DNA from: Planctomycetaceae bacterium
GTDB lineage: Bacteria; Planctomycetota; Planctomycetia; Pirellulales; Pirellulaceae
NCBI GenBank assembly: GCA_020638995.1
Contig: JACKHM010000006.1
Coordinates: 266,786-330,785, forward strand
DNA: 64,000 nucleotides
Direction: 5' to 3'
Of this stretch, positions 36,201-44,252 are shown piece by piece. Numbering within the stretch: position 1 is the stretch's first letter; each line of letters begins with the position of its first letter. Position numbers and translations under genes: made by a program. The notes under the pieces are model-generated. The model saw nothing but the letters and a program-made list of their open reading frames with translations, was not told where the DNA came from and ran no database searches.

Positions 36201-37998
36201 CAGATTCACGGTCACTCGAACCGATGGATCGGGTGCTGCGAGTGTTGACTACACCGTCTCTGCGGCGCTGACGAACCCAGCCGACGCGGTCGACTTAGTG
36301 GGGGGATTCACCTCCGGAATGGTGATGTTTGCGGACAGTGAAACCGAAAAATACATCGACATCCTGGTGCAGGGCGACACGGTCGATGAACCAAACGAAC
36401 AGTTTATCGTAACCCTATCGAATCCTTCACCGACCACGACAACCTCGATTGGGACCGGAACTGCGACTGCAACAATTCTTAACGATGATGGCGCAGGGAT
36501 CTTTGGGACAAAACAAAATGCGCTCGGCGGTCCTGTTGCAGGCGTCACATTCGAGTTGTTCCAAGACAACACCGGTGGAGTGGGTGTGGGAGTATTCAAT
36601 CCCGCCTCGCCGTTTGATCTCGCCCCAACCGGCGTCGACACAGTTGTTCGAACCGCGGTGAGCGGTGCCGACGGCGTTTATCACTTCGGAGGATTGCCAG
36701 ACGGACTCTATTTTATCCGGGAGGTACCTGTTGCCGGCTGGCACCAGGACACGCCAGCAGCCCCGAATAACAGTTTCATCACGGTCGCCAACTATGTCAG
36801 CGGCACCGCGATCAATGTGGATTCGAGCGGCTCAGCGACGCCCAACGGCCCTTTCACGAATTCCCGCTGCTACGACAACCAGTTCGAGACTTCCGCTGAC
36901 TTGAACCAGGTGATCAAACCGACCCGTCCAGGCTTGCTGACAATTGAAGTGATCGGCGATCCAGGCGTAGCCTTCACAGCAACGAGCAGCACGGGCTCAC
37001 TGACCGGTCTGAATGCGAGTCTTGTAAAAGTCACAGATACGAGCATCGCGAGTCGAGGAACGGGCAACCGAGCGAGGGTAGATCTGATCGTCACACAAAC
37101 GGAAATCGATGCCGGCAAGACTTACTCGATCGTTGCTACTGGTGCGGGATCGAGCCCGACACTCTTGGTGGCGAACTCCGTTGTTGTTGACACGGCTCGA
37201 ATCTTGCGAATTCAAGGCAGCAGTTGTGGTGATGTCATCGTTGTTCGGGACGATCCCGCGTCAGGTGGAGCCGACTCGGACGCGGAATCGATATTTGTGG
37301 GGTCGTACTCTGGTCGGTTCTTGGACTTTAACAATGGTACCGATCTCACTCCAAACTTCGTGGGTGTGAAATACGACGCCGCAATCATGAACGCAGCATT
37401 CGATTCGCCAATCATTGCCGGAATTCAAATCTTTGGTGGTGACGGCAGCGACATCGTGCGAATTGGAGACGGAGTTCGCCAAGATTCATTGATCGACGGC
37501 GGCAATGGTGACGATCTCCTTCGGTCTGGGGCTGGCCGCGCCACCATTCGTGGTGGAAGCGGAAGCGATTTCATTGTTGGAGGTGCAGAGAACGATATCC
37601 TTTACGGTGGTGATGGGGACGACTTCATCGAAGGGCTTGCGGGCGGAGATCGCATCTTTGGAGATAATGGCAACGACCGATTGTCAGGTGGTGCCGGGGA
37701 TGATCCGCTGATCCGAGGCGGAAACGGTGACGACCTCCTCTCAGGAGGCATTGGGCGGGATCGCCTCATCGGTGAAGTCGGGACGGACGAAGCTTATCGC
37801 GAGATGAATGGTGCTAGCTCGGTGGACATCTTTGTTAGTGCAGAGACCATTAACAACGTCGCAACCGCGACTTCTGGCCCACTCGACGCGGGTGAGACTT
37901 ATCTCGGAAATCTCATCGATCGATTCTGGGCCGACACGAGTCCTTCTGATGCCTTTAACGACACGCTCGATGAAATCATAGGACAGATACTCCCTTAA
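33298..37998 (+). CDS. Giant surface protein with Calx-beta and RTX-type calcium-binding repeats
   Basis: From the ATG at 33298 (MMSFAAPSSI, behind GGGAG) the product has 1566 residues. A basic start and FEALEERLNLS resemble the planctomycete LEPR-XLL export motif. Two PPC-like beta domains (about 45-326), an SdrD-B-like domain (about 329-424, GRVTGYVFEDFNQNTFRDP) and a GEVED-type domain (about 431-587, ADFGDAPNSY to GEVEDYVVDI) follow. Then come four Calx-beta units (about 590-1067), each ending in a NDD motif (GTIINDD, GVIRNDD, GTIQNDD, ATILNDD), another SdrD-B-like domain, and RTX nonapeptide repeats (about 1377-1497, GGNGDDLLRSGAGR, GGDGDDFIEG). Acidic loops suggest Ca-dependent folding outside the cell. 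It stands alone. The partner or ligand is unknown. Confidence 0.88.
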   Translation: MMSFAAPSSIRKDLRKKTRNSRSRLNKRHYFFEALEERLNLSLMFMEVEPNQSATPGDFDGGILAAQNVAHPGLTDGVVDSVTMATTTGLDADFFQFRAVVTGEVHVAVINRGGDPGGDGGTDYLDVRVFRESPLNRDDTADGAVGLANQLFQNQMYSGDFSASADELFYVRVVGDAVDDDANYELRIWNTETTDSFGADNNSAGNAEVLGTVDNTSGLTAAGTITQPDRDFYEFDVDDAGRVSVTLNMPDGTGYPFGPGGNQPTNLGVRVRDAGGTIIATSNGTAGDVDVASFDVDALNVGNTYYVEVYSGSFGQVNSYDLDISIVGAPEGRVTGYVFEDFNQNTFRDPMELALQYFNVNIDIDDDGGPDLTAMTDANGYYKFENLPFGTHRISLEPQPGFHNVYPAEPNSSYVVSINADNLNSDHIDFATVEADFGDAPNSYLTLLVDDGPRHTNRGPMLGSERDPESDGFDSMADGDNSSNTDDEDGVTFTSPIIQGTLATVDVEASGDGLLNAWIDFNGNGAFEMSEQIFTNEPVTATTNSLMYTVPGTVVAGPSYARFRLSTAANLKPFGPAPDGEVEDYVVDILQNTIGISNVSMSEGDSGTTTFTFTVTLSAASTSDISINFATADDLAEDENGDNDYQSNTGSLTFDSSLGETVKTIDVLVNGDGIGEPDETFFVNLSGLTGNAVFSNSQGVGTIINDDSGLSIVTTASSDQAEGDSGNKSFTFNINRIGSTAGTTSVNYSVAGSGTYPTDAADFSGSTSGTVTFNPTVATIPVTISVVGDRDVEEDETFTVMLSGATNGAVIVGPTAQGVIRNDDADLSIAALDASKDEGNSGTTPATDFTFQVTRTGDISGATSVNYAVTASGTNPVDGTDFEGGSLPTGVANFLANESAVTITIPVNGDTVAEADEEFTVTLSLPAGNEDIVTSSATGTIQNDDGASQVSITAPAATSEGNTGTTLFRFTVTRTDGSGAASVDYTVSAALTNPADAVDLVGGFTSGMVMFADSETEKYIDILVQGDTVDEPNEQFIVTLSNPSPTTTTSIGTGTATATILNDDGAGIFGTKQNALGGPVAGVTFELFQDNTGGVGVGVFNPASPFDLAPTGVDTVVRTAVSGADGVYHFGGLPDGLYFIREVPVAGWHQDTPAAPNNSFITVANYVSGTAINVDSSGSATPNGPFTNSRCYDNQFETSADLNQVIKPTRPGLLTIEVIGDPGVAFTATSSTGSLTGLNASLVKVTDTSIASRGTGNRARVDLIVTQTEIDAGKTYSIVATGAGSSPTLLVANSVVVDTARILRIQGSSCGDVIVVRDDPASGGADSDAESIFVGSYSGRFLDFNNGTDLTPNFVGVKYDAAIMNAAFDSPIIAGIQIFGGDGSDIVRIGDGVRQDSLIDGGNGDDLLRSGAGRATIRGGSGSDFIVGGAENDILYGGDGDDFIEGLAGGDRIFGDNGNDRLSGGAGDDPLIRGGNGDDLLSGGIGRDRLIGEVGTDEAYREMNGASSVDIFVSAETINNVATATSGPLDAGETYLGNLIDRFWADTSPSDAFNDTLDEIIGQILP

Positions 37999-38365
37999 CG
38001 ATCGAAACCCCTTGAGCGAGAGCATTTCGACGCGTGCTCAAGGCTTTGAGTTATGGAGCAAAGGATGCTCTCGCGCGACGATTCGGCGAGCGGCATTTGT
38101 GAGCGTGCCCATCGTCTGCTTGGAGGTAATTTCCTGACTGGCATTTATTTTCGCAACTAGGATTTCTTGGTGTTGTGGCGAGCGGTGGAAAGCACGTAAG
38201 GTTCAGATCCGCCGGAGTTCAGGGCGTGATCTCTCCTAACCCGTGGTGACCAAAGGACTTCACAGTTCGTCACCCGAAGGCTATACTCCGGGCTTAATCG
38301 ACGCGCGCGATCCTACTACGCTGCGTTATCTCCCCCGGGTTAAGTTGCAGATCAGAAATCAGAAT
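37999..38365. other. Intergenic region with a terminator-like hairpin
   Basis: This 367-bp stretch follows the large surface-protein gene. CCTTGAGC (38010-38017) and GCTCAAGG (38036-38043) form an 8-bp stem 12 bp after the stop codon, with an 18-nt loop. Only a short CTTT follows, so termination may be weak or factor-dependent. The remaining bases must hold the promoter of the Arg/Glu-rich gene; no gene is seen. Confidence 0.5.
38010..38043 (+). terminator. Terminator-like hairpin after the Calx-beta/RTX gene (weak)
   Basis: An 8-bp perfect stem with a large loop starts 12 bp after the stop codon. A proper U-tract is missing, so this could equally be an mRNA 3'-end stabiliser. Confidence 0.45.
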
Positions 38366-39865
38366 ATGCCGAATTCGGACCCTAAAAGTCATTGGAAGTC
38401 CCTTGCCATGTCATTAGGTGCAGAGATTGCACCGGAATCGAGCGCAGAAGACGAAGCTGCTAAGCAGCTTGAATCGCAAGCTGCGCCGGTCGAGCAGCAG
38501 GCAGTTGTTCCAGAACCAGAGACAGAATTGCCCGTTACTGAAAATGAGGCACCTTCGCGCCCATCGCCGTCTCCGCCAGTTCCTAAGCAAAAAAAGAAAA
38601 GCCATTGGAGTAGCCTACTTGGTGCGTTAGGGCTGGAGTCGGCGACGGAGGAAAGTCCGGAGCCAGTTGAAGACGCGCCTCCTGCGACCTCGGCAGAAGT
38701 CCAAGATCAATCGGCCACCGTCACAGCCGATTCGGGATCCGGCCATTTGGGCGCTGAACCTGACGAAGAAGAGTCTGACCCTCTGGTGATGAGTTCCGAA
38801 AATGTAATTGACGTGGTTGCTTCGGCGGTCGTTGATGACGACGACGGAGAGGAGCGGCCGCAACATCGTCGAAGACGCGGCGGTCGTCGTAATCGTCAAC
38901 GCGAGCGTAAGGTTTCGCTCGTCGAAGAAAATGATCAGAGCGACGCCAGTGACGAAGGTCTGGAAGAGATTGCCAGCGAAATTGACGACGAGATGCGTTC
39001 GGAAGTTGAGTCCGTTGAGGATGAACGTGAACGGCCACGTCGACGCAGACGGCGCGGGCGTCGTCGATCTGCCAGTACTGACGATATTCGCACTGACGAT
39101 GTAAACGCTTCGGATGAAGAATCCAGCGACCTGGAAGCGAGCGGTGAACAGGCCGAGGATGAGGAACGGGAAGAGCGGCCGCGCCGACGAAGACGTCGAC
39201 GAGGTCGGCGGCGACCTTCGGAAGCCGTGGCCGAAGTTGAATCGGCGACTGATGAATCGGAGATCGATTTGCTCGGCGAAGATGATACCGTCGACGAAGA
39301 GGATGAAGAGCGACCCAGGCGTTCGCGTCGAAGACGAGGCCGCGGTCGCGCCGCCAGCGAGCTAGATAGCGATCTAGATGAGGTATCCGGCGACTCGGAC
39401 ATTCCCGATAGAGTTGACTCCACTGTCGAGCAGGACAGCGAAGATGACGAACGGCCAGAACCGGATGAAGAGCGGCCCCGTCGTCGTCGTCGAAGACGCG
39501 GTAGGCGGCGTAGCGAGTCAGCCGCAGACGCTGCCGAAGTTGATCTAGACCGAGAACTCGCCGATCCAGATGAGCCGGTCGCCGAAAGCGATGATGACGA
39601 GGAAGAAGAACGACCTCGACGCGGTCGACGGCGGCGGGGTAGAGGCGGTGCGCAACGCGAACGCAGTAGCGAAGGAAGTTCTGAAGAGAACCACGGCCTG
39701 GATGACGAAGGTGGCGACGACGAGAACAGTCCTGAAATGTCGCATCGAAAGTTGCCCTCGTGGGCAGAAGCCATCGATGTCATCGTGCAGGCAAACTTGG
39801 CAGGTCGTTCTAAGTCGCGCCCCCCGCGCGGAGGCAATGGCGGGGGACGGGAGCGCAGGCGATAG
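38366..39865 (+). CDS. Block-charged Arg/Glu-rich protein with KSHW repeats and RGG-like tail
   Basis: The likely start is the ATG at 38366 (MPNSDPKSHWKSLAMSLGAE), giving 499 residues; the frame is open to 38243 but that part is featureless. A short motif, KSHWxSLxxxLGxE, occurs at residue 7 and again near 79 (KSHWSSLLGALGLE). From about residue 160, six basic blocks of the form ERPRRRRRRGRRR alternate with acidic Asp/Glu/Ser-rich blocks of 30-50 residues. The end has a non-repetitive segment LPSWAEAIDVIVQANLAGR and a Gly/Arg tail (RPPRGGNGGGRERRR). The basic blocks resemble the Arg-rich arms of RNase E-type and ribosome-associated proteins, so RNA binding is likely, but no enzymatic domain is seen. 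No signal peptide is present. The function is unknown. Confidence 0.75.
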   Translation: MPNSDPKSHWKSLAMSLGAEIAPESSAEDEAAKQLESQAAPVEQQAVVPEPETELPVTENEAPSRPSPSPPVPKQKKKSHWSSLLGALGLESATEESPEPVEDAPPATSAEVQDQSATVTADSGSGHLGAEPDEEESDPLVMSSENVIDVVASAVVDDDDGEERPQHRRRRGGRRNRQRERKVSLVEENDQSDASDEGLEEIASEIDDEMRSEVESVEDERERPRRRRRRGRRRSASTDDIRTDDVNASDEESSDLEASGEQAEDEEREERPRRRRRRRGRRRPSEAVAEVESATDESEIDLLGEDDTVDEEDEERPRRSRRRRGRGRAASELDSDLDEVSGDSDIPDRVDSTVEQDSEDDERPEPDEERPRRRRRRRGRRRSESAADAAEVDLDRELADPDEPVAESDDDEEEERPRRGRRRRGRGGAQRERSSEGSSEENHGLDDEGGDDENSPEMSHRKLPSWAEAIDVIVQANLAGRSKSRPPRGGNGGGRERRR

Positions 39866-39934
39866 ACTGCCCGACAGCGCCCTGGTGCCGCGCGTAGAAC
39901 GACAACTTGGTAGTCTCGCTGCGTTCGCCCATCA

Positions 39935-40678
39935 TCACTTGATAGCGATGGCTTGTTGCAGTGGACGGAGAACTTGGTCGATCACGTATCCATCCACCAG
40001 TTCCTGGCAGACGTCCGCCAAACGCCGCATCGCGGTTTCAAAACTTTCCCCAGCCTCAAGGCTTCCATAGCGGCGAGCCGTCAAGTAGACGCTGATTTGA
40101 TCCTCGGGATAGTCGCCGGTTCTTACATGATAAGCGGTCGTTCGCGTCTCGACGCTCAAGCGACACTGAGTTCGACACTCAGAGTCGAGCGCGAACTGAA
40201 TCGACGGCTCGTTGCAGATAACGGTGGCGCCCGGAATCTCGACAAGTCGTTCAAAAGCCGGCGTCATTCCCAGCGCTTCGACCAGCAATTCATTGTGGTT
40301 GCCGCGATACGTGAAGTCGAAACCGTACATGACGTTCAACGACTCGCAGTCGATTGGGCTGATCGACAGGGCGTAGGGTGCGTGGTCCAACACCATCGAG
40401 TGCTGTTTCAAAACGTCCTCAATGGAGGATGGGTTCACTTGACCAGAGCAGACTCGCCGACTCTCCACCGCAACCCATCGGTAGTTCCCTTGGTCTTTAT
40501 CCTCTTCCAGGACAAACTCGCCGCGATCCCGATTGTAAAAGTTCCGCATAGAGGGGAACTGCCTTCTCATCTGCTCGAAAAAGTGCAGTACCGTCTCGCG
40601 AGTTTGGGGAAGATCCATCTCGGTATTTAACGTCATGTTAACATAGTAATCGTCGCTAAACGCGTCGTAATTGTGCAT
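39935..40678 (-). CDS. Conserved-looking protein of unknown function
   Basis: The 247-residue soluble protein starts MHNYDAFSDDYYVNMTLNTE behind a GGGAG ribosome-binding site. It contains many aromatic and acidic residues and no signal peptide or membrane helix. Stretches such as FYNRDRGEFVLEEDKDQGNY, VSVYL-type strands (EDQISVYLTARRYG) and a Cys pair (SECRTQC) suggest an alpha/beta fold. I do not recognise a family. It lies between the Arg/Glu-rich gene (convergent, 69 bp apart) and the alkyltransferase gene (divergent, 182 bp apart). Even codon usage and good spacing support a real gene. Confidence 0.75.
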   Translation of the reverse strand: MHNYDAFSDDYYVNMTLNTEMDLPQTRETVLHFFEQMRRQFPSMRNFYNRDRGEFVLEEDKDQGNYRWVAVESRRVCSGQVNPSSIEDVLKQHSMVLDHAPYALSISPIDCESLNVMYGFDFTYRGNHNELLVEALGMTPAFERLVEIPGATVICNEPSIQFALDSECRTQCRLSVETRTTAYHVRTGDYPEDQISVYLTARRYGSLEAGESFETAMRRLADVCQELVDGYVIDQVLRPLQQAIAIK

Positions 40679-40860
40679 TCGAGGAACTCCCGAAACGGAG
40701 AATCGAAGGGACGTCGGCTAATCCACTGGCAAACAAAGGGGGAAAAACATCTGGCTTCCGACGAGTTGTATGAAGCGGGCCTCAGTATAAAATAACCCGC
40801 ACAACAGTTTCAAACCGACCGGAAACACACGCCTAACGTCTGATGTGAAGGCAACTTGCC

Positions 40861-41433
40861 ATGACTTCTCCATCGTACGCAGGGAATCCCCAAATGGCTA
40901 GGACCCCATGCAATGGAGGGACCTGCACATGCGTGTTCGAGTCGGACTTGGGGTGGATGGCGATTCGCTGGAATGAGCACCAAGTCTCGCGATTGACGTT
41001 CGGTCATTCTTCGCCGCGAGCCGCGGTGCAGCATCTCGCCGGTGACGAAGAGCCAACCAGCGTGTCCGGGCCGATGAAAGCCTTGATTCGACGACTTCAA
41101 AGGTTCGCCGCGGGAAAACGCGACGATGATTTTCTTGACGTTTGCTTGATTCTCGCTGCGATGACGCCGTTTCAGAAAGCTATCATCGAGCGATGTCGTA
41201 AGATCCCGGTCGGCGAAACTCTAAGTTATGGGCAACTCGCCGATGCAGCGGGATACCCTGGTGCGGCGAGAGCCGTTGGTTGTGTCATGGCGAAAAACAG
41301 ATTTCCTTTGATCGTTCCATGCCACCGCGTACTCGCGAGCGGTGGACGCATCGGCGGGTTTTCTGCGCCCGATGGAATTCGAATGAAACAGCGGCTGCTC
41401 GCGCCGGAGCAGCGACTTCGGCGTGCGAGGTGA
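40861..41433 (+). CDS. ogt: O6-alkylguanine-DNA alkyltransferase (methylated-DNA-protein-cysteine methyltransferase)
   Basis: The 190-residue protein has the C-terminal DNA-binding/active-site domain: TPFQKAIIERCRKIPVGETL, then SYGQLADAAGYPGAARAVG (the recognition helix with the arginine finger) and the acceptor cysteine motif IVPCHRV, followed by GGRIGGFSAPDGIRMKQRLL. It removes alkyl groups from O6-guanine by irreversible transfer to the Cys of PCHR. The N-terminal half is the short Ogt-type domain with a GGTCTC start that might bind a metal, though this is not established. The ATG at 40861 or the one at 40894 may start translation. It is transcribed alone. Confidence 0.94.
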   Translation: MTSPSYAGNPQMARTPCNGGTCTCVFESDLGWMAIRWNEHQVSRLTFGHSSPRAAVQHLAGDEEPTSVSGPMKALIRRLQRFAAGKRDDDFLDVCLILAAMTPFQKAIIERCRKIPVGETLSYGQLADAAGYPGAARAVGCVMAKNRFPLIVPCHRVLASGGRIGGFSAPDGIRMKQRLLAPEQRLRRAR

Positions 41434-41638
41434 TTAAGATCAGCGTGCCAAGCCCGCCGCGATAGTGACGGGAACAGGTGGATGACCAAGCCGAAATGTG
41501 TCGCAGTCGTAGCGATCTTCGGCGGTCTAGTATCCGAGCCTTATAGAAATAGGATATACCGGTCGAGGGCCCACGTATGATGTTCCTCGGCTCTGTTTGA
41601 AATACTCAATTTGAGACGCGGTTTTACTGAGACTAGCC

Positions 41639-43303
41639 ATGAGAAAACTATGTGCAGCTTTGCTACTCTTCCTGCCAGCAACGGTCCTCGCGCTGCTCGC
41701 AATTGGCAGCTGGAACTCAGCGACGGGGCACGAGACAACGCGAAGGTCGCACTATCTGGCAAGGGAGTTAGCTCAGGCCGAAACCGGTGTAAACGCCGAA
41801 GACCTTGATCAATTGCCAACTTCGCAATGCCAGCTGCAAATCAATGTCATGATTGATGGAGAAGATCTGGCCGTCCCCGCAGTGGTTAGGATCGTCAATC
41901 CACAGACCGGCAAGACAATACCGCTGAAGGGCGAGATTCATCGAAACTTGAACTGGTATTCGTTGGATCGTTCGGCAACGGTAAAAGTTCCTCAGATGAA
42001 GCTGCGAGTGGAAGCTATTCGTGGCCTAGATACAGAAATGGCAAGCACGGAGCTTGATCTCGACGGAAAGACAAGCGCCAGTGTTCAGCTTTCATTGAAG
42101 AAGTTCTACGACGCACATTTCCGTGGTTTGAGGGGCGGTAATACGCATTTGCACTTGATGAAGATGACGCATGAGGAAGCCTTGCACTACCTCCGAGTTG
42201 TGCCACAAAGCGATGCGATCGACCTTGTCTACTTGTCGTACTTGCGCCGCATCCCCGACGAACGGCACTACATCTCGAATCAAATTGTTGCTGACAGCTT
42301 TGCCGGTGGCAGCCTCCAACGTCTTTCGCAACAAGGCGTCCTATTCGACCACGGCGAAGAGCACCGTCATAACTTTGGACGGGGTAGCCAAGGTTATGGT
42401 CACGTCATGCTGCTGAATCTCGAACAACTAATCCACCCTGTCAGCCTTGGTCCAGGAATCATGGGAGAGGGAACTGACGATATCCCCATTCAGCGTGGAA
42501 TCCGTCAGGCGCACGCGGATCAGGCGACAGTGATTTGGTGCCACAACACCTTCGGTTTCGAAGATATCCCGAACTGGATGGCAGGACTTGTCCACGCACA
42601 AAACATCTTCGACGGCGGAACACATGGCACCTACGAAGACACTTTCTACAGGTATCTCAACTTAGGGCTGAAGGTTCCATTCTCGACCGGCACGGATTGG
42701 TTCATGTATGACTTCTCCCGAGTTTACGTTCCCATGTACGACGAGCTAACGAGTGTTGGGTGGCTGAAAGAACTGCGCGACGGTCGATCATTTATTACAA
42801 ATGGCCCTTTGCTCGAACTCGATGCCGAACGCGGTGGCTTGGGGGAGACATTGACCCTTCCGGCACCAAACCGAGTCACTTTCATGGGCAAAGCGATGGG
42901 ACGCGTGGACTTTGGAGAGCTGCAGATCGTGTATAACGGACAAGTTGTAGATCGTGTGGCTGCCAAAAAAGAAGGTGGTTACTACCATGCAGAAAAGCAC
43001 TTTCGAGTCGAAATCACCGGGCCGGGTTGGGTGGCATTACGAATAAAGCCGGATGCAAATACGAACGAGCTGGGACGTCCACTATTTGCTCACACCAGCC
43101 CAATCTATCTCGAAGTCGGCGGCAAGAATATTTTTCGTGAAGAAGTTGCCAAACAGCTCATAGAAGAGATGAATCAAAGTAAGATCTCGATCAAGAAGCT
43201 CGGCAAGTTCACCAACGACGAGGCACGCGACCAGCTGATCTCCGTCTATGATCGAGAGATCGAAAAGCTGGAGCAACGAATCAAACAAGAGCGTTCGGAA
43301 TGA
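41639..43303 (+). CDS. Exported CehA/McbA family PHP-type metallohydrolase
   Basis: The 554-residue protein has a signal peptide (LCAALLLFLPATVLALLAIG). After a beta-domain (about 60-165) comes the PHP-like core: GGNTHLHLMKMTHEEAL, AIDLVYLSYLRR, LFDHGEEHRHNFGRGSQGYG, ATVIWCHNTFGFEDIP and VPFSTGTDWFMYDF, followed by GRSFITNGPLLELDA. These are the metal-binding and catalytic regions of CehA/McbA-type enzymes, which act on phosphodiesters or carbamates. The HxH pair and the later His and Asp residues are all present. Its stop codon overlaps the ATG of an amidohydrolase gene (ATGA), so the two are coupled. The substrate is unknown. Confidence 0.85.
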   Translation: MRKLCAALLLFLPATVLALLAIGSWNSATGHETTRRSHYLARELAQAETGVNAEDLDQLPTSQCQLQINVMIDGEDLAVPAVVRIVNPQTGKTIPLKGEIHRNLNWYSLDRSATVKVPQMKLRVEAIRGLDTEMASTELDLDGKTSASVQLSLKKFYDAHFRGLRGGNTHLHLMKMTHEEALHYLRVVPQSDAIDLVYLSYLRRIPDERHYISNQIVADSFAGGSLQRLSQQGVLFDHGEEHRHNFGRGSQGYGHVMLLNLEQLIHPVSLGPGIMGEGTDDIPIQRGIRQAHADQATVIWCHNTFGFEDIPNWMAGLVHAQNIFDGGTHGTYEDTFYRYLNLGLKVPFSTGTDWFMYDFSRVYVPMYDELTSVGWLKELRDGRSFITNGPLLELDAERGGLGETLTLPAPNRVTFMGKAMGRVDFGELQIVYNGQVVDRVAAKKEGGYYHAEKHFRVEITGPGWVALRIKPDANTNELGRPLFAHTSPIYLEVGGKNIFREEVAKQLIEEMNQSKISIKKLGKFTNDEARDQLISVYDREIEKLEQRIKQERSE

Positions 43304-44082
43304 TTTGGGACTTACACTGCCATCTGTCAGGCGTTCCCGGGAATACTCCCGAGGAACGTATGACACAATTGTTGCGTTACGCCGACCGCATGGGGGTCGA
43401 GCGGTTGGTGGTGTACATGGGCATGCGGTGGTCGCAAGATCCTTCACCCGCAGATTTGCGTCAGCAAAACGATGACGTGCTGCAAGCCATCAGCCACTGG
43501 CATGATCGTGCTTTTGGATTCGTCTATCTTAGCGCAAATCACGTCGACTCCAGCTTGGAAGAATTGGAACGGTGTGTTGCGCGGGGACCGATGGTTGGTG
43601 TTAAGTTGTGGGTCGCAAAGAAGTGTGATGATTCACAAATCGATCCGATCATTCGCCGCGCGACTGAGCTGAATGCGGTGATCTTTCAGCACACTTGGTT
43701 GAAGACCGACGGGAATTATCCTGGTGAGTCAACTCCCATGGACCTCGCGAAAATGGCAATGCGACACCCCAAGGCCAAGTTGATTTGCGGCCACGCGGGG
43801 GGGGATTGGGAACGTGGAATCCGCGCGATCCGCTCGCAAAGGCACGTTCCAATCGGAATCGGTGGCTCTGATCCCACAGCTGGATTCGTTGAGTTTGCTG
43901 TTCGGGAACTCGGCGCGGAGCGTGTCATCTATGGAAGTGACATCGGCGGACGAAGCTTTGCATCCCAATTGGCGAAGGTCCAAGGTGCGAACATTTCGGA
44001 TCGTGACAAACGCCTGATTCTGGGCGAGAATCTGAAGCGGATGTTGCTGCCTATCCTGAGGGACAAAGGAATCCGCATCTAG
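43300..44082 (+). CDS. Amidohydrolase (metal-dependent TIM-barrel hydrolase)
   Basis: The 260-residue protein starts IWDLHCHLSG, the HxH entry of an amidohydrolase_2-type barrel, and continues with VERLVVYMG, VGVKLWVAKKC, AVIFQHTWLK, LICGHAGGDWERG (the metal His) and VIYGSDIGG with the catalytic Asp. The family hydrolyses or decarboxylates small organic acids; the exact reaction is not predictable. The ATG overlaps the stop of the exported CehA/McbA-type gene by 4 bp. That is odd because this protein has no signal peptide: one enzyme would act outside and the other inside the cytoplasm, in one pathway. A hairpin plus A-tract follows (44092-44119). Confidence 0.85.
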   Translation: MIWDLHCHLSGVPGNTPEERMTQLLRYADRMGVERLVVYMGMRWSQDPSPADLRQQNDDVLQAISHWHDRAFGFVYLSANHVDSSLEELERCVARGPMVGVKLWVAKKCDDSQIDPIIRRATELNAVIFQHTWLKTDGNYPGESTPMDLAKMAMRHPKAKLICGHAGGDWERGIRAIRSQRHVPIGIGGSDPTAGFVEFAVRELGAERVIYGSDIGGRSFASQLAKVQGANISDRDKRLILGENLKRMLLPILRDKGIRI

Positions 44083-44252
44083 ATTCCCGCCCGGCGAAAA
44101 CTCTCTCGCCGAAAAAAAATCTTTGGATCTTTGCGCGCGCTGTAGGGCTGTGCGTCGTTTAGGGCCATTGTATTGACTTTCACGCACACGCCGCCGGGCC
44201 TTGCCACGTGACCATACGTAACTCGTATGGGTACGTGCCGGCGCGTGTATTT

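Noticed and set aside
37430..37790. Regular short repeats that could suggest a CRISPR array or satellite DNA
   Set aside because: They are RTX-type GGxGxDxx codons in frame in the Calx-beta/RTX gene, with no constant spacer/repeat pattern.
38935..39837. 300-residue Ser/Arg-rich frame on the minus strand that looks like an SR protein
   Set aside because: It is the antisense of the Arg/Glu-rich gene. The Ser/Arg repeats arise from reading Arg and Glu/Asp codons backwards, and no start signal fits.
44092..44119. CGGCGA...TCGCCG hairpin followed by eight A after the amidohydrolase gene as a terminator
   Set aside because: On the plus strand the hairpin is followed by A, not T, and on the minus strand the T-run precedes it, so it cannot be an intrinsic terminator in either direction.
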